Source of the DNA: a virus
IMG/VR virus record: IMGVR_UViG_3300013119_000563
Coordinates: 1 to 27,047 of that record
Strand: one strand, 5' to 3'
DNA length: 27,047 nucleotides
Position numbers and translations under genes: made by a program. This document shows positions 14,434 through 22,774 of the stretch, in pieces (the stretch's first letter is position 1; every line of letters begins with the position of its first letter). A model generated the notes under the pieces. It saw only the letters and a program-made list of their open reading frames with translations. It was not told where the DNA came from and searched no databases.

Positions 14434-16680
14434 ATGCCCTTCGGGAGCGAAACAAAGCCGGTCATCACTGAGTGGATCCTCAGTAACAAGGGGACCATCG
14501 AGAACATCGACGAGCAGGCCAAGGCCATCCGCAAGGAGGCGAAGGCTGAGCGCGACTTGATGTTGGTGGCCAAAAAACTCGGGTTTGAGTTTGGCAAGAA
14601 CGAGAAGGCCCTAAAGAAGGAAACAGCAGCACTCAAGGAGCAGGAGAAGGCCGCCAAAGCACGGCTGAAGATCGACAAGGCGCTGGAGGCCGCCATCAAG
14701 AAAAACGCCGCCGCCCGGGCAAGAGCGCTCAAAGAGCAGGAGGCAGCGGCCAAGAGAACCGCCACCACATGGACTGAACTCAAATCGAAATACAGCGTCG
14801 TCACCGGGGTTGTCGGCAAATTGTACAGGATGTTTGATCGGGCGATGTCACAAGGGACGCGCCTCAACAAGATGTACGACGCGCAGACCCTTTCCATCAC
14901 CGCGGCGACCAGGGCGACCGAGGGATTTCTTTCCCAGTCCGAGTTGCTGAGGGCGGCCAACCTGTCCCAGACGATGAAGCTGGATCTCACGTCCGAGCAG
15001 TTCGCCAGAATGTCCAGAAATGCGGTCATCGCTGCCGATATCATCGGGGGCGACGTACCCAACGCCATCAACGATCTGATGGTCGGCCTGAGTCGCCAGA
15101 GTAAGCAGATCTTGGACAACCTCGGAATCCAGGTCAGCGCCACCAAGGCCCAGGCGGATTATGCCAAGCAGCTCGGGGTGACAACGGCAGCGCTCACCGA
15201 GGCCGACAAGAAGCAGGCCTTCATCAACGCGGCGCTGAAAGACCTCGAGCGCATCGCCGCTGCTTCGAATCTCGAAATCAAGACCAGCGGCGACGCCTGG
15301 CGCGTGCTCGAGAACTCCCAGGACGACGCCCAGGCGGCGTTTGTGCGGTGGATCGCTGAGGCCACAGTCGGGAAGGAGCTGCTGACAGACATCGCGACAC
15401 TTGCGCGGGACGCGGCGGCGGCTCTGTATATCGACCCCTTCCAGCGGCAAAAGCAGGAACTGCGCGAGCTGGGCTTCGACGTTGAGGAGACAATAACCAA
15501 GACCGGCCATATAGAGCTGAAGCTCCTGCGGAAGACGGCCGACGGAATGAAGGAGGTCACTGCCGATCTGCTGAACTGGGGGACGCAAAGGTCGAATATA
15601 TGGGCAAAGGATAAGGGGAAAACGTGGCGCCGGGCATATAAGATCTTCACGGAATATCACGCCAATGCCGTCAGGCAGCAGGTGAACCTCTACAAAAAGT
15701 CAGCGACAGAGTTCGACAAGATGGTCGCCGGGATGGAGAAGCGGGCGCAGAAATTCTACCGGACCACGCCGCGCACCGGAGCGGAAAGGCGCGCGCTTCG
15801 CAGATTCAGGGACGAACAGGCAAAGGCGTATGCCGCCACGGCTCCCGGGAATGCCGACGTCCGCGCCGCAGAAAGAAAAGCCCGCAAGAAGAAGCGAGCC
15901 AGCAGACGAGCACCAACAATTGAAGGCGGGGCTGGCTTCATGATGGGAGGGCTTGTTCCTGGCGGCGATGGCGGCTTGGGGCTCGGCATGGGCGCGGGTG
16001 CGGCCGGCGCGCTGACGCCCGAGGGCCCCAGCCCCTACGCCCAGGCCGCGATCGACATGCTCAAGCTCACCGACGCCACGCAGAAGAAGATCGACGCGGA
16101 CATCGGCGCAGAGGCGGCGGCCCGGCGTCACGCCGTGGCCATGAGCGAGTTGAAGCTCGAGGTCACCGATATGGCCACCGGCGCGCTGGCGCAGTTTGCA
16201 TCCGGGATGTGGGCAGCCGCTGACGCCGCGATCATGGGCGAAGAGTCCATGGGCATGGCCCTGGCCAAGATGCTCAAGACGACCCTCCTGGGCATCGCCG
16301 CTGAGGCCACAGCGCGAGCGGTGCTGGAACTTGGGCTGGGCTTCGCTGCGCAGGCCGCTACCTCCGGGGTGCCGAACCCTAAAAGCATCCTGCACTTCAC
16401 CAGCGCAGCCATCCTTGGCGGCATCGGGGCAGTGACTGGGGTCGCCGGTCTGGCAGTGTCTGCGGGCATCTCAGCGGCCGGGGGCTACGATAAGAAAACC
16501 TCCGGGAGCACTACCAAGGCGAAGACCAGCAGCACCCCGAGTTACCAGAGTTTCGGCGACCGCAAGAAGGAAAGTGACAAGCCGTTGCACGTCCATCTCT
16601 ATCTCGGGGCCCCGGGCAACAAGGCCGCGGCCCGCCTGGCGGCGTACCAGCTCGGCGGCGTCATGCAGGAGGCTGCCTGA
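14434..16680 (+). CDS. Tail tape measure protein
   Basis: A 748-aa protein starting one base after the previous stop, with CGGAGG nine bases upstream. The rod-like protein sets tail length. At about 1.5 angstrom per helical residue it would give a tail near 110 nm (inference). Residues 20-115 form a Lys/Glu/Ala-rich coiled coil. Then come TQSLSITAATRATEG-like helical repeats and an INDLMVGLSRQSKQILDNLG segment common in tape measures, a basic KKKRASRR stretch near residue 490, and a hydrophobic Gly/Ala-rich C-terminal part (FTSAAILGGIGAVTGVAGLA, about residues 650-690) suited to membrane entry during DNA ejection. The first two thirds use more AT-ending codons than flanking genes. Confidence 0.85.
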   Translation: MPFGSETKPVITEWILSNKGTIENIDEQAKAIRKEAKAERDLMLVAKKLGFEFGKNEKALKKETAALKEQEKAAKARLKIDKALEAAIKKNAAARARALKEQEAAAKRTATTWTELKSKYSVVTGVVGKLYRMFDRAMSQGTRLNKMYDAQTLSITAATRATEGFLSQSELLRAANLSQTMKLDLTSEQFARMSRNAVIAADIIGGDVPNAINDLMVGLSRQSKQILDNLGIQVSATKAQADYAKQLGVTTAALTEADKKQAFINAALKDLERIAAASNLEIKTSGDAWRVLENSQDDAQAAFVRWIAEATVGKELLTDIATLARDAAAALYIDPFQRQKQELRELGFDVEETITKTGHIELKLLRKTADGMKEVTADLLNWGTQRSNIWAKDKGKTWRRAYKIFTEYHANAVRQQVNLYKKSATEFDKMVAGMEKRAQKFYRTTPRTGAERRALRRFRDEQAKAYAATAPGNADVRAAERKARKKKRASRRAPTIEGGAGFMMGGLVPGGDGGLGLGMGAGAAGALTPEGPSPYAQAAIDMLKLTDATQKKIDADIGAEAAARRHAVAMSELKLEVTDMATGALAQFASGMWAAADAAIMGEESMGMALAKMLKTTLLGIAAEATARAVLELGLGFAAQAATSGVPNPKSILHFTSAAILGGIGAVTGVAGLAVSAGISAAGGYDKKTSGSTTKAKTSSTPSYQSFGDRKKESDKPLHVHLYLGAPGNKAAARLAAYQLGGVMQEAA

Positions 16681-17501
16681 TGGCTCTCCAGCAGTACTTC
16701 GGACGCTTCCCCATCACGAACGCGTCCAAAGACTTCACCCTGGAGCGGGTCACCGCGCCGGCTCACGGGCCTGTGGCAGCCGCGCTGACCACCGGCTACT
16801 ACTATCTCCACGGCTGGACGGGCGAGGCGATTATTGATGGAGGCCCAACAGACCAACTCATTGAGCACATGCAGGCCGTGATCCGCGCCTGGGAGGGTGG
16901 CGCGCGCTTCCCGGCCGCGACTGTGACCTACGATGACGCCACGGGGAAGGTCACCATCGACTTCGGCGGCGTGGACGGCGATCTGGTCTGGACCGATACC
17001 GCCCTCCGCGATCTGCTGGGCTTCGCCGGGGACCTCACGGGCGCTGACGCTTACGAGGCCGACAACCAGGCCCGCTACGTGTGGCGGCCAGCCTACACGC
17101 TCACGGACTATCCTGGGGACAGGACGGCGTGGTGGGCACCGGACTCCACCAGCATCTCGCGGCGCGCCGACGACGGGACCACCTTCGGCCTCAAGGGCGA
17201 GGTGCTCTACGGCGGCGACTTTGAATATCAGCTCCTGCCTGAAACGGACGTGATCATCTGCGCCGACACGGTGGCCTACGAGAGCCTGGAGCAGTTTTGG
17301 CTTGATGTGGTCCACGAGGCCCAGCCCATCCGGTGCTACCCTGATCGCACGCTGAACGCCGAGGCCGACATCAGGATCGCCGAGTGGGCCGGCGGGGACG
17401 AGGGTGTCATCGGATCGTGGATGGAGTACCGTGAGCGCCAGGAGTCCAACTATAACGGCGATTGGTCCGTGCGCTTGCCTCTCTGGAAATCCATCACATG
17501 A
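16680..17501 (+). CDS. Putative distal tail protein
   Basis: A 273-aa protein, ATG overlapping the tape measure TGA by one base. Following the tape measure, it occupies the distal tail (Dit-like) slot that links tube to hub. Beta-rich parts include TLERVTAPAHGPVAAALTTG, ATVTYDDATGKVTIDFGG and GLKGEVLYGGDFEYQLLPE. Helical parts include IEHMQAVIRAWEGG and YESLEQFWLDVVHEAQPIR. The C-terminus ends in a short aromatic WSVRLPLWKSIT. I recognise no specific domain, so the assignment rests on gene order. Confidence 0.5.
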   Translation: MALQQYFGRFPITNASKDFTLERVTAPAHGPVAAALTTGYYYLHGWTGEAIIDGGPTDQLIEHMQAVIRAWEGGARFPAATVTYDDATGKVTIDFGGVDGDLVWTDTALRDLLGFAGDLTGADAYEADNQARYVWRPAYTLTDYPGDRTAWWAPDSTSISRRADDGTTFGLKGEVLYGGDFEYQLLPETDVIICADTVAYESLEQFWLDVVHEAQPIRCYPDRTLNAEADIRIAEWAGGDEGVIGSWMEYRERQESNYNGDWSVRLPLWKSIT

Positions 17502-20320
17502 GCGTGTCCGCGGACCTGCAGGAGGCCTATGGGGTCCACCGGCGTCTGTTCCTTCGCATCGACGGCTACCCCTACGATCTCTGGCAGCGCGGCGACGAAG
17601 ACCCCCCGGACATCGCTGGTGGTTGGTCCCGTGACCCGTTGGTCTGCCTGCATCCGCCGGCGCAGTTTTCGGCCGGGCTGGACCTGTCGTCCATGCAGGT
17701 TCAGGTGGATGCGATCCAGTTCGAGCTTGAGGACATCGAAGAGTCGGTCGGTGTGTCCCGCTTCGGCAAGCTCTTCGCGTCGGCCCGCTGGGACGCCAAC
17801 CCCCACGGGCGCGTAAAATTTGGGACCGCCTACAATCAGTACGTGGACGCCGACGCGGCGATCATCCCCATGGAGGACTCCACCACGCTGCCGGCCAGCG
17901 GGACCGCCTACATCGGCCAGGAGACCTTCACCTACACCGGCAACACCGGTGTCAGCCTGACGGGCTGCACGCGCGGGCTCTACCCCTGCGTGGGCACGAA
18001 CTGGGGCTACACCTACTACCGGCCGCCGGACAAAACCAAGGGCACCTTGATGGCGGTGGGAACCGTCCCGTTTTCGTGGATGGGGCGCCGGATCGCGCTG
18101 TACATCACGACGTGGGACCGCACAACGGGGACGTGGAACGCCGAGGCTCAGGCTGAGGTGCTGTGGGTGGGGTACATCGACGAGGCCATCGATCTGGACA
18201 GCAAGGAGGGCGTCTGGAAACTCAGCAGCGCGAACATCCTGGAGCTGTTGAAGACCAAGATCCCGGCAAGCCAGCCCACGGTGCAGTTGCGCGGAATCAA
18301 CCTGCTCGGCGACGAGGGGCGCCTCGTGGACATCACCGTCTACAACTCCGGGACGGGGGCGGTGATCAACTCGACCACGGGCTTTGCTCTTGCCGTCGCA
18401 GGGTACTACGACAACGTCAGCGAGCTGTACGTGGAGGTGAATAAACGCCTGAACATCCTGTGGGCCACGATGCTGTGGGGCCTGCAGATGGGGGCCAAGA
18501 AGGGGCTCAACGGGCAGGGCGACGTTTGGGCCGTGAATGCCGGCGGCGGTGACCAGGAGATCCGCATGCGGCCGGCGGCCAAGCTGTCGTCTACCTCGAA
18601 CCACGTCCTCCAGGCCCTGGGCTACGACGGGCGCTCAGAACTGACCTGGCGCATCAACAACGGCGGCGCGGTGACCCACAAGACGGCCAGCTATCACGTG
18701 GAGTACCACCCGCTGCATCAGAAGTGCAACGGAGGCAAGCTCTACACCAACAGGCCTGAGGGCGGCTCGGAGCTCATCGCCGACCAGGGCGACAACAGCA
18801 CGGCCCTTGCTGCGGTGGAAATCGAGGACGCCACGCTGGACCAGAGCCAGAAGCGCGAGGGGAGCTACTTCGCCCGCTACACCGGCATCACCGCGGGCGC
18901 CACCTCGGGCTCGGCCTACTTGACCCTATACTATCCGGACATGTTCCCCGTCGACTTGGACAGCTTCGTGGGAGCCAAGGCCGCCGACAACATGGTGGAG
19001 GTCAAGCAGGTCTACATCCCCAAGTGGGATCTGGACAGCACCAAGGCCCCCCGCGGCCCCTTTGAACTGATCGGGCTCATCCCCCTGCTCTCCACCGGAA
19101 CGAGCGGCTACAACGACGCCACCTATGATGTCCTGCCGGCCAATTTCGCTGTCGGGATGCAGGTCGATCTGGTGGACAAGCAGAGCTTTCTTGATGCCGA
19201 TGCCACGCTGAAGTCCAGAGATCTGGCCCAGCGCGTGGCCTACGTGATCAACGAGGGAACGTCCTTCTTGGAGATCATCAAGCGGGAGTGCCAGCTTTTC
19301 GGCTTCACCTTGCGGTGGGCGCGCGGGCAGCTCTCCCTGGCCAGGACCATCCTTCCCGCGACCGACAGCTACGACGTGATCCTGGACGAGAGCAACAACG
19401 CCGATCCGAACGAGTGGCCCACCGAGGAGCGGAGCATCGACACGGTGATCAACCGCTACACGGTCAAGGGGATCTACGACGCCACGTCGGGGAAGTGGGG
19501 GGCGCCGATCACGCTCACGGACGAGGACAGCCGCAAGGGTCTGAACAATCTTGTCAAGGAGATCTCGATCGAGCACCCCGGCATTTACCAGAGCGACAAG
19601 ACCAGCCTGGCCAAGTCGCTCCTGGAGGCCGAGCTCATCGGCCGCCCGCTCCGCTTCCCGTCCACCGTGATCCAGCGGACGCTCGCCCCCACGCTCATCA
19701 ACAGGTTGTACCCGGGCGACGTGGCACGTTTTCAGTCCTCGCGCATCATGGACCCGGCCGGCAGCGGGACGCGGGTCACCGACACTTACGCGCTGGCCTT
19801 GAATGTGCAGTGGGACCTCACCGAGAAGAACGCCTACTTTGGCACCGCGACCTTGATGCTGCTGGCCCAGTACAGCGGCTACGGGAGCGCCTGGGCCCCG
19901 GCCGCGCTGGTGGACAAATCGGCGGCCAACGGAGGGCTGGGCGTGGTCGCGAACCAGTTGACGCTGGTGGCGCTGGAGTGGGGCACCGGCACAGATCCTG
20001 ACGACGGCGCGGTGTTCGAGGAGACGTGGGAGGTGTACATCATCGAGCGGGCACCGTCGGATCCAACCGCCCCTGACATCTACGGCCCCTACGCCTGCGC
20101 CAAGGACTATGAGGCCGACGGCGCGCAGCTGCTCACCCTCCCCGTCGGCGCGGGGGCCGCTATCACCGCTGCAGGTTGGGACGCGACAAAGGAGCACGTG
20201 GTGGTGTTCGCCGACTACGATGAGGTGGTCGCGGGCCAGTTGACCGAGGCCACATTCCAGGCTGATACGTCGTCCATGTTGCTCGGTGGCGCGGACTTCG
20301 CGCAAAGGTGGGGCGGCTAA
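17498..20320 (+). CDS. Large tail hub / tip protein
   Basis: A 940-aa protein. I start at ATG 17498 because it overlaps the preceding TGA (ATGA). An in-frame GTG at 17462 lies inside the previous gene. Near residues 125-175 it carries PASGTAYIGQETFTYTG followed by SLTGCTRGLYP, a beta-turn motif found in phage tail-tip proteins. The middle alternates beta and helical blocks. The region near residues 560-740 has FLEIIKRECQLFGFTLRW and DSYDVILDES, resembling hub domains of the gp27 type in spacing. The C-terminal part (about 800-940) looks like a fibronectin-like beta unit. The central hub that caps the tube and contacts the cell is the likely role. Its TAA overlaps the end of the antisense lipoprotein gene. 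Confidence 0.6.
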   Translation: MSVSADLQEAYGVHRRLFLRIDGYPYDLWQRGDEDPPDIAGGWSRDPLVCLHPPAQFSAGLDLSSMQVQVDAIQFELEDIEESVGVSRFGKLFASARWDANPHGRVKFGTAYNQYVDADAAIIPMEDSTTLPASGTAYIGQETFTYTGNTGVSLTGCTRGLYPCVGTNWGYTYYRPPDKTKGTLMAVGTVPFSWMGRRIALYITTWDRTTGTWNAEAQAEVLWVGYIDEAIDLDSKEGVWKLSSANILELLKTKIPASQPTVQLRGINLLGDEGRLVDITVYNSGTGAVINSTTGFALAVAGYYDNVSELYVEVNKRLNILWATMLWGLQMGAKKGLNGQGDVWAVNAGGGDQEIRMRPAAKLSSTSNHVLQALGYDGRSELTWRINNGGAVTHKTASYHVEYHPLHQKCNGGKLYTNRPEGGSELIADQGDNSTALAAVEIEDATLDQSQKREGSYFARYTGITAGATSGSAYLTLYYPDMFPVDLDSFVGAKAADNMVEVKQVYIPKWDLDSTKAPRGPFELIGLIPLLSTGTSGYNDATYDVLPANFAVGMQVDLVDKQSFLDADATLKSRDLAQRVAYVINEGTSFLEIIKRECQLFGFTLRWARGQLSLARTILPATDSYDVILDESNNADPNEWPTEERSIDTVINRYTVKGIYDATSGKWGAPITLTDEDSRKGLNNLVKEISIEHPGIYQSDKTSLAKSLLEAELIGRPLRFPSTVIQRTLAPTLINRLYPGDVARFQSSRIMDPAGSGTRVTDTYALALNVQWDLTEKNAYFGTATLMLLAQYSGYGSAWAPAALVDKSAANGGLGVVANQLTLVALEWGTGTDPDDGAVFEETWEVYIIERAPSDPTAPDIYGPYACAKDYEADGAQLLTLPVGAGAAITAAGWDATKEHVVVFADYDEVVAGQLTEATFQADTSSMLLGGADFAQRWGG

Positions 20321-20571
20321 TGTTTCACGCAGGCTCCGGGGCTTTTGCCGTCCCACTTGCACGTTCCCTCGAGGGCGCACCCGTCGGACTTGGCGCAGTC
20401 GGCATCAGATCCCGGCCGGCAGCCAGTACCAGGGAAATAGGTACACCACCCGTGCTCGCCGCAGAGGTAGCTCTTGGTGCAATTGGGCTCCTGCCCGCTG
20501 TCGACGGGCAACGGGCCGTCCGCGCAGCCAAGAACAAGAACGAGGCAGAAAATCACCGAGAATCTTTTCAC
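20317..20571 (-). CDS. Antisense Cys-rich lipoprotein (phage cargo gene)
   Basis: This is the only convincing minus-strand gene. GTG at 20571 has GGGAGG six bases upstream (plus-strand 20578-20583). The 84-aa product starts VKRFSVIFCLVLVLGC: a basic N-terminus, a hydrophobic core and a lipobox VLGC, so Cys16 should be lipidated in a Gram-negative envelope. The mature part holds eight further cysteines in two related blocks (CTKSYLCGEHGWC, then SDADCAKSDGC and GTC), a C-x5-C-x5-C style typical of Myxococcota lipoproteins. Phage-borne lipoproteins such as T5 Llp can block superinfection by masking receptors, and others change lysogen surfaces. Either role is a hypothesis. Stop TAG 20319-20317 overlaps the hub gene stop, and the next plus-strand gene starts 27 bases from its own start. 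Confidence 0.82.
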   Translation of the reverse strand: MKRFSVIFCLVLVLGCADGPLPVDSGQEPNCTKSYLCGEHGWCTYFPGTGCRPGSDADCAKSDGCALEGTCKWDGKSPGACVKH

Positions 20572-20598
20572 GCTCAACCTCCCGTGAGATCGTAGCAC

Positions 20599-21156
20599 AT
20601 GGCCGTCGTCTGGACAGAGCAGCACCGCGGGATCAGCGACCGGGAAACCGACGTCGAGGACGGGGCCAGCGTGCGCGCCATCCGGGATATGGCCGACAGT
20701 CTCAACAACTGGGCTCGCTGGGGCATGCGAGAAAAGGTCATCTCCGAGATCTGCATCCCGAAGTGGTACAGCGCGGACAGCGCGGACACGAACGAGAATG
20801 TGCTGGCCGTCTTTGCGCCCCGCCTCATTCCGCACGGGTTCACGAAGTTCAGCGTGACCATGGGGCACGAGCGGTCGGTGGGGGCCGGGATCGACACCGT
20901 GGTCTTTGCCCTCTACGCCTCGAGCCAGATCTATCTCGGCGACGAGATCCTGGACACCGCGGCGCTGTCGGTGGACTACTCCAGGACGCTGATCACGAAC
21001 AGCAGTGGCACCCACGCGATCACCGTGACCCAGGATCTGGTCATTCCTGCTCAGGCGAACATCGCCAGCGGGATCTACTTCATCCTCACGGGCGAAAACA
21101 CCATCAACACCAGGGCGTGTCTGACCTCCATTGACGTGACCCCGATTTACATCTAA
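20599..21156 (+). CDS. Hypothetical tail-tip-associated protein (185 aa)
   Basis: The gene starts at ATG 20599, beyond the antisense lipoprotein gene, and its ribosome site is weak. An N-terminal part with VRAIRDMADSLNNWARW is helical. The rest is a beta sandwich-like run: IPHGFTKFSVTMGHE, TVVFALYASSQIYLG, HAITVTQDLVIPAQ, IASGIYFILTGEN, TSIDVTPIYI. That plan (short helix, then beta) occurs in small tail-tip or fibre-anchor proteins. Its TAA overlaps the next ATG (TAATG), so it is coupled to the 392-aa gene. No family recognised. Confidence 0.6.
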   Translation: MAVVWTEQHRGISDRETDVEDGASVRAIRDMADSLNNWARWGMREKVISEICIPKWYSADSADTNENVLAVFAPRLIPHGFTKFSVTMGHERSVGAGIDTVVFALYASSQIYLGDEILDTAALSVDYSRTLITNSSGTHAITVTQDLVIPAQANIASGIYFILTGENTINTRACLTSIDVTPIYI

Positions 21157-22334
21157 TGCCGACCATCCCGACAAACTACTACCTGGCCGGCCTGGACTTG
21201 CTCAAGGTGGCCCGCAACTACCGGCAGACGGTCAACGACGGGACGGACGTTCGCATGGGCAACAGGGTGGCCGCCGTTGAGGCCCTGGCCCACGCCCTCA
21301 ACCGCTGCCTGGCCCACCAGCCGCGGATTTTGTTCTCCAAGGCCCAGCCCTACGGCAACGTGGACAACGTGGGCAGCGATCCGCTCTACGTCTACACCTA
21401 CGACGACAGCGTGACCAACGCCCGCGACGTGGTGACCCGGGTCCTCGCGGTACCCCGGACGGCCGGGGCAAACGACTGCTACGGGGGGCGCTACACGGGC
21501 GCTGCGGTGACAGACAAGACCTCCGTCCACAACAACACCGTCGGCGCCGTGGACCTGTTCGAGGACACCTTTGGCGACACCTACAACCACGTCCGAGGGG
21601 CTGCAGCTGCAGCCGAGATCGAGGAGGCGTTCAGCACCTTCAACGGCTTCACGGCCCTGGACGTCGTGGTGCAGGAAAAGCCCCTGAGCCAGCTCGACAC
21701 CGCCCTCCATGACGCGGTGGACCCCTCGACCGCCAAGAAGGGCGACGAGGTGCTGGCCGACATTCTCGAGGACATCAGGGACAAGTTCCACACGCTCCGG
21801 ACCACCGGGACCCCGCGGTGTTTCGGCTGGGCGGCGCAGAAGCAGGCGGGCGCCTGGTACACCCCGGCCTCCACCGACCAGACGGCCATCGTGGTCGCCA
21901 ACACCACCCAGGTCAACGTCATCGACCAGGCCGTGGTGGCCCGCACCGCCACCAGCCCAGGGGTCTCCTGCCACGTCCAGTACGCCGGCTGGGGGGCGCA
22001 GGACGAGAACAACGGCGAGTTGATCAAGTGCTACTGCCGGGTCTTCGGCTCGGTGGTCAACGGAGCCATCGACGGCAAGGTGCGTTTTCACGGACCGAAC
22101 TTCGCGGCCGGCGGCGGCGCCAACAACTTCACCGACATCACGATCACGAATGGAGTGGCCGAGGCGTGGTATGGTGACAGCACGAATTTTGTTTATCTGG
22201 ACTCGACGATGCCGGACACCGACGTCACCGTGAACCGAAACAAGGTGGATATCTTCGGGTGGATTCCCGGGCTTACCACTGAGATAATGTACCTGTACGG
22301 CCTCGGCGGCTGGCAACACGCACCGCCCTACTAG
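21156..22334 (+). CDS. Putative tail fibre / receptor-binding protein (392 aa)
   Basis: It follows the 185-aa gene by a TAATG overlap. The N-terminal third is helical (LDLLKVARNYRQTV, VEALAHALNRCL), and residues 150-220 include DLFEDTFGDTYNHVRGAAAAAEIEEAF and VLADILEDIRDKFH, a possible coiled trimer stem. The C-terminal third is beta-rich with Gly and aromatics (VSCHVQYAGWGAQ, VRFHGPNFAAGGG, IMYLYGLGGWQHAP). Late position in the tail block and this layout suit a host-binding appendage. I recognise no enzymatic motif. Confidence 0.5.
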   Translation: MPTIPTNYYLAGLDLLKVARNYRQTVNDGTDVRMGNRVAAVEALAHALNRCLAHQPRILFSKAQPYGNVDNVGSDPLYVYTYDDSVTNARDVVTRVLAVPRTAGANDCYGGRYTGAAVTDKTSVHNNTVGAVDLFEDTFGDTYNHVRGAAAAAEIEEAFSTFNGFTALDVVVQEKPLSQLDTALHDAVDPSTAKKGDEVLADILEDIRDKFHTLRTTGTPRCFGWAAQKQAGAWYTPASTDQTAIVVANTTQVNVIDQAVVARTATSPGVSCHVQYAGWGAQDENNGELIKCYCRVFGSVVNGAIDGKVRFHGPNFAAGGGANNFTDITITNGVAEAWYGDSTNFVYLDSTMPDTDVTVNRNKVDIFGWIPGLTTEIMYLYGLGGWQHAPPY

Positions 22335-22343
22335 GAGAAGACG

Positions 22344-22772
22344 ATGCCCGAAACCGTGTATCCCGCCTACTGGCTCAGCCTGCTCGACGCGAGGACCACC
22401 AACAAGGCCGCGCCCACCCTGGTCACGGACGGGGCGCAGGTCCCGCCGAACCGCCACGGCAAGTTCATCCTGGTGCGGTTGAAGACGGCCGCCACGGGGG
22501 CGCGGGCCGCCACCATCAACCTGTACGGCTACAAGGGCCTGAGCCGCGACAGCGCAGGAGACACCATCACGGGCAGCGCGGGCTGGGTCGACACCGGCGA
22601 GACGTGGACCATCACGGGCAGCGCGGATTACGATCAGATCCCGACCAGCTCGGGGCTGCTCCAAGCGCTGTCCGCTTTTGAGCGGTTCGACGTCGAGGTG
22701 ACCAGCATCTCGGGCACGGGCCATGAAGTCACCCTGGACCTCGGCCTCACCGAGGGCACGGACGAGGGGTAG
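22344..22772 (+). CDS. Hypothetical beta-rich tail protein (142 aa)
   Basis: Starts at ATG 22344 behind AGGAGA. A compact beta domain is likely: GKFILVRLKTAATGARAATINL, TGETWTITGSADY, a short helix LLQALSAFERF, then VEVTSISGTGHEVTLDLGL and an acidic tail. It could be a small tail-tip or fibre-attachment protein. It lies between two fibre candidates and ends two bases before the next start. Confidence 0.62.
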   Translation: MPETVYPAYWLSLLDARTTNKAAPTLVTDGAQVPPNRHGKFILVRLKTAATGARAATINLYGYKGLSRDSAGDTITGSAGWVDTGETWTITGSADYDQIPTSSGLLQALSAFERFDVEVTSISGTGHEVTLDLGLTEGTDEG

Positions 22773-22774
22773 CC

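Noticed and set aside
18926-20380. 484-codon minus-strand frame opposite the hub gene
   Set aside because: It mirrors the hub gene, and its composition is antisense-like. The true minus-strand gene nearby is the lipoprotein in another frame.
20308-20595. Plus-strand frame in the lipoprotein region
   Set aside because: It overlaps the lipoprotein gene, lacks a ribosome site and has the Ala/Arg/Gly-rich look of a reverse complement shadow.
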